Shown one piece after another: positions 21,096-21,779 of a stretch of 21,779 nt of DNA. Positions within the stretch are counted from its first letter, which is position 1; every line of letters starts with the position of its first letter. The DNA is from a virus. The stretch is taken from positions 1 to 21,779 of IMG/VR virus record IMGVR_UViG_3300009786_002901; one strand, 5' to 3'. Both the position numbers and the translations under genes were made by a program. The notes beneath the pieces are model-generated. The model was given only the letters and a program-made list of their open reading frames with translations. It did not search any database and was not told the DNA's origin.

Positions 21096-21779
21096 TTACC
21101 TATCCTTAAACGCATCTGTTTCTGCAAAAATTCCTCTATCTCCATCGAACTGAACAATAACTGAATCTTCTTTTGGATACGGCTTGCCCCTAAATTTCTG
21201 AAAACTCACTACACGCTTATTCTCTTCATCTTCAAGTAAGCACATTGATAACGCCGCATCAGAGAAACGAATTAAAGCATCTCCACCCGACACTTCAGAT
21301 GATTGTGGTGGGCGAAAAACATCTGCCGCTGCACGGTTAGCTTGATGTGCCACTAAGCCTGCAATCTTCATCGAGGTACAAAGAGATTTAACTTGCGCAT
21401 ATAAAATGCTTAATTTTTCCCATTGCGCACTATATTTTTCATTACGCCCTAAATTAATTAACTCCATGCCATCAATAATTAATAGGTCGGGTTGATGCCT
21501 TCTAGCTAGCGAGGCGATACCTGGGAAATTTATATTTGCATTTTCCATATGATCGCAAATTAACACACTTCTATTTGAATTATCGGAAAGAAACTCAGCA
21601 TATTCTTTTTGATCAATTGGGTTTCCTGCAATTAAATTCGTAAGGGAGAAACTATGTTGTTGCATTCGTCCAACAACTACATCTAAACGAAGTGAAATTT
21701 GATCTTCAGGCATTTCTGGAGTTATAAATAATACCTTGTACCCGTGTGACATGGCAATTGCCGCTGTTTTAATAAGGTA
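21096..21779 (-). CDS. DnaB-type replicative helicase (partial, C-terminal part)
   Basis: The frame is open to the right edge, so the N-terminus and Walker A are outside; 227 residues are seen (YLIKTAAIA precedes the first internal Met). RecA-like motor elements: VLFITPEMPEDQISLRLD (motif 1a with the catalytic Glu), DLLIIDGMELI (Walker B), GLVAHQANRAA (motif 3, sensor), SGGDALIRFSDAALSM and VVSFQKFRGKP (motif 4, arginine-finger region). This order is that of hexameric DnaB helicases that unwind DNA at the fork. The primase gene follows by 2 bases. The internal Met at 21750-21752 is not the real start, as the conserved motor clearly continues upstream. Confidence 0.9.
   Translation of the reverse strand, partial: YLIKTAAIAMSHGYKVLFITPEMPEDQISLRLDVVVGRMQQHSFSLTNLIAGNPIDQKEYAEFLSDNSNRSVLICDHMENANINFPGIASLARRHQPDLLIIDGMELINLGRNEKYSAQWEKLSILYAQVKSLCTSMKIAGLVAHQANRAAADVFRPPQSSEVSGGDALIRFSDAALSMCLLEDEENKRVVSFQKFRGKPYPKEDSVIVQFDGDRGIFAETDAFKDR

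Overview
The window is a contiguous piece of a large tailed double-stranded DNA phage (or prophage-like) genome. The evidence is a terminase small/large pair, a portal protein and a full phage replication and recombination module, with no host housekeeping operon in sight. Every gene I can support lies on the minus strand, so transcription runs from high to low coordinates. The DNA is A+T-rich, Shine-Dalgarno sites of the AGGAG/GAGG type are common, and three intergenic gaps contain TATAAT boxes in sigma-A/sigma-70-like promoters. This fits a phage of a low-GC Gram-positive (Bacillota) host, but the host is an inference. I do not recognise the genome as a named phage.

Right part (about 21779 down to 12868): replication, nucleotide supply and recombination. 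In transcription order: DnaB-type helicase (cut by the window edge), CHC2/Toprim primase, gp32-like zinc-binding ssDNA-binding protein behind its own extended -10 promoter, zinc-finger protein, P-loop nucleotide kinase, family-A DNA polymerase with 3'-5' exonuclease, dCMP deaminase, small helical protein, RecA/UvsX recombinase, macro-domain protein, small Vsr/DUF559-like nuclease, Cas4/RecB-like exonuclease and a coiled-coil protein. Genes abut or overlap by a few bases, as in one long operon. It ends in a hairpin at 12822-12857.

Middle part (12811 down to 9702): a near-consensus promoter (TTGCCA-17-TATAAT) starts a new unit with a RuvC-like resolvase. It is followed by a 57-residue Cys-rich microprotein, two small genes (one a probable papain-fold Cys/His protein), three small genes coupled by 1-base overlaps, and the small terminase. 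A 12-bp perfect stem-loop lies between the small and large terminase genes.

Left part (9701 down to 1): large terminase with a C-terminal zinc ribbon, then a class II (B12-dependent) ribonucleotide reductase placed inside the packaging module. A second promoter (TTGCAT-18-TATAAT) follows, then a coiled-coil protein, the portal protein carrying two Cys/His clusters, two small proteins, and a CCA-adding tRNA nucleotidyltransferase with an HD domain and a long C-terminal extension, cut by the left edge.

The genes fit together as a replisome (helicase, primase, SSB, polymerase), a dNTP supply set (NrdJ, dCMP deaminase, kinase), a recombination/resolution set (RecA, exonuclease, RuvC) feeding concatemer packaging (TerS, TerL, portal). 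The accessory genes most worth following are the CCA enzyme fusion, the macro-domain protein and the Zn-decorated packaging motor. No intergenic stretch exceeds 300 bases; the longest gaps (about 146 and 116 bases) hold the hairpins and promoters described below. No tRNA, CRISPR array, insertion sequence or intron was seen.
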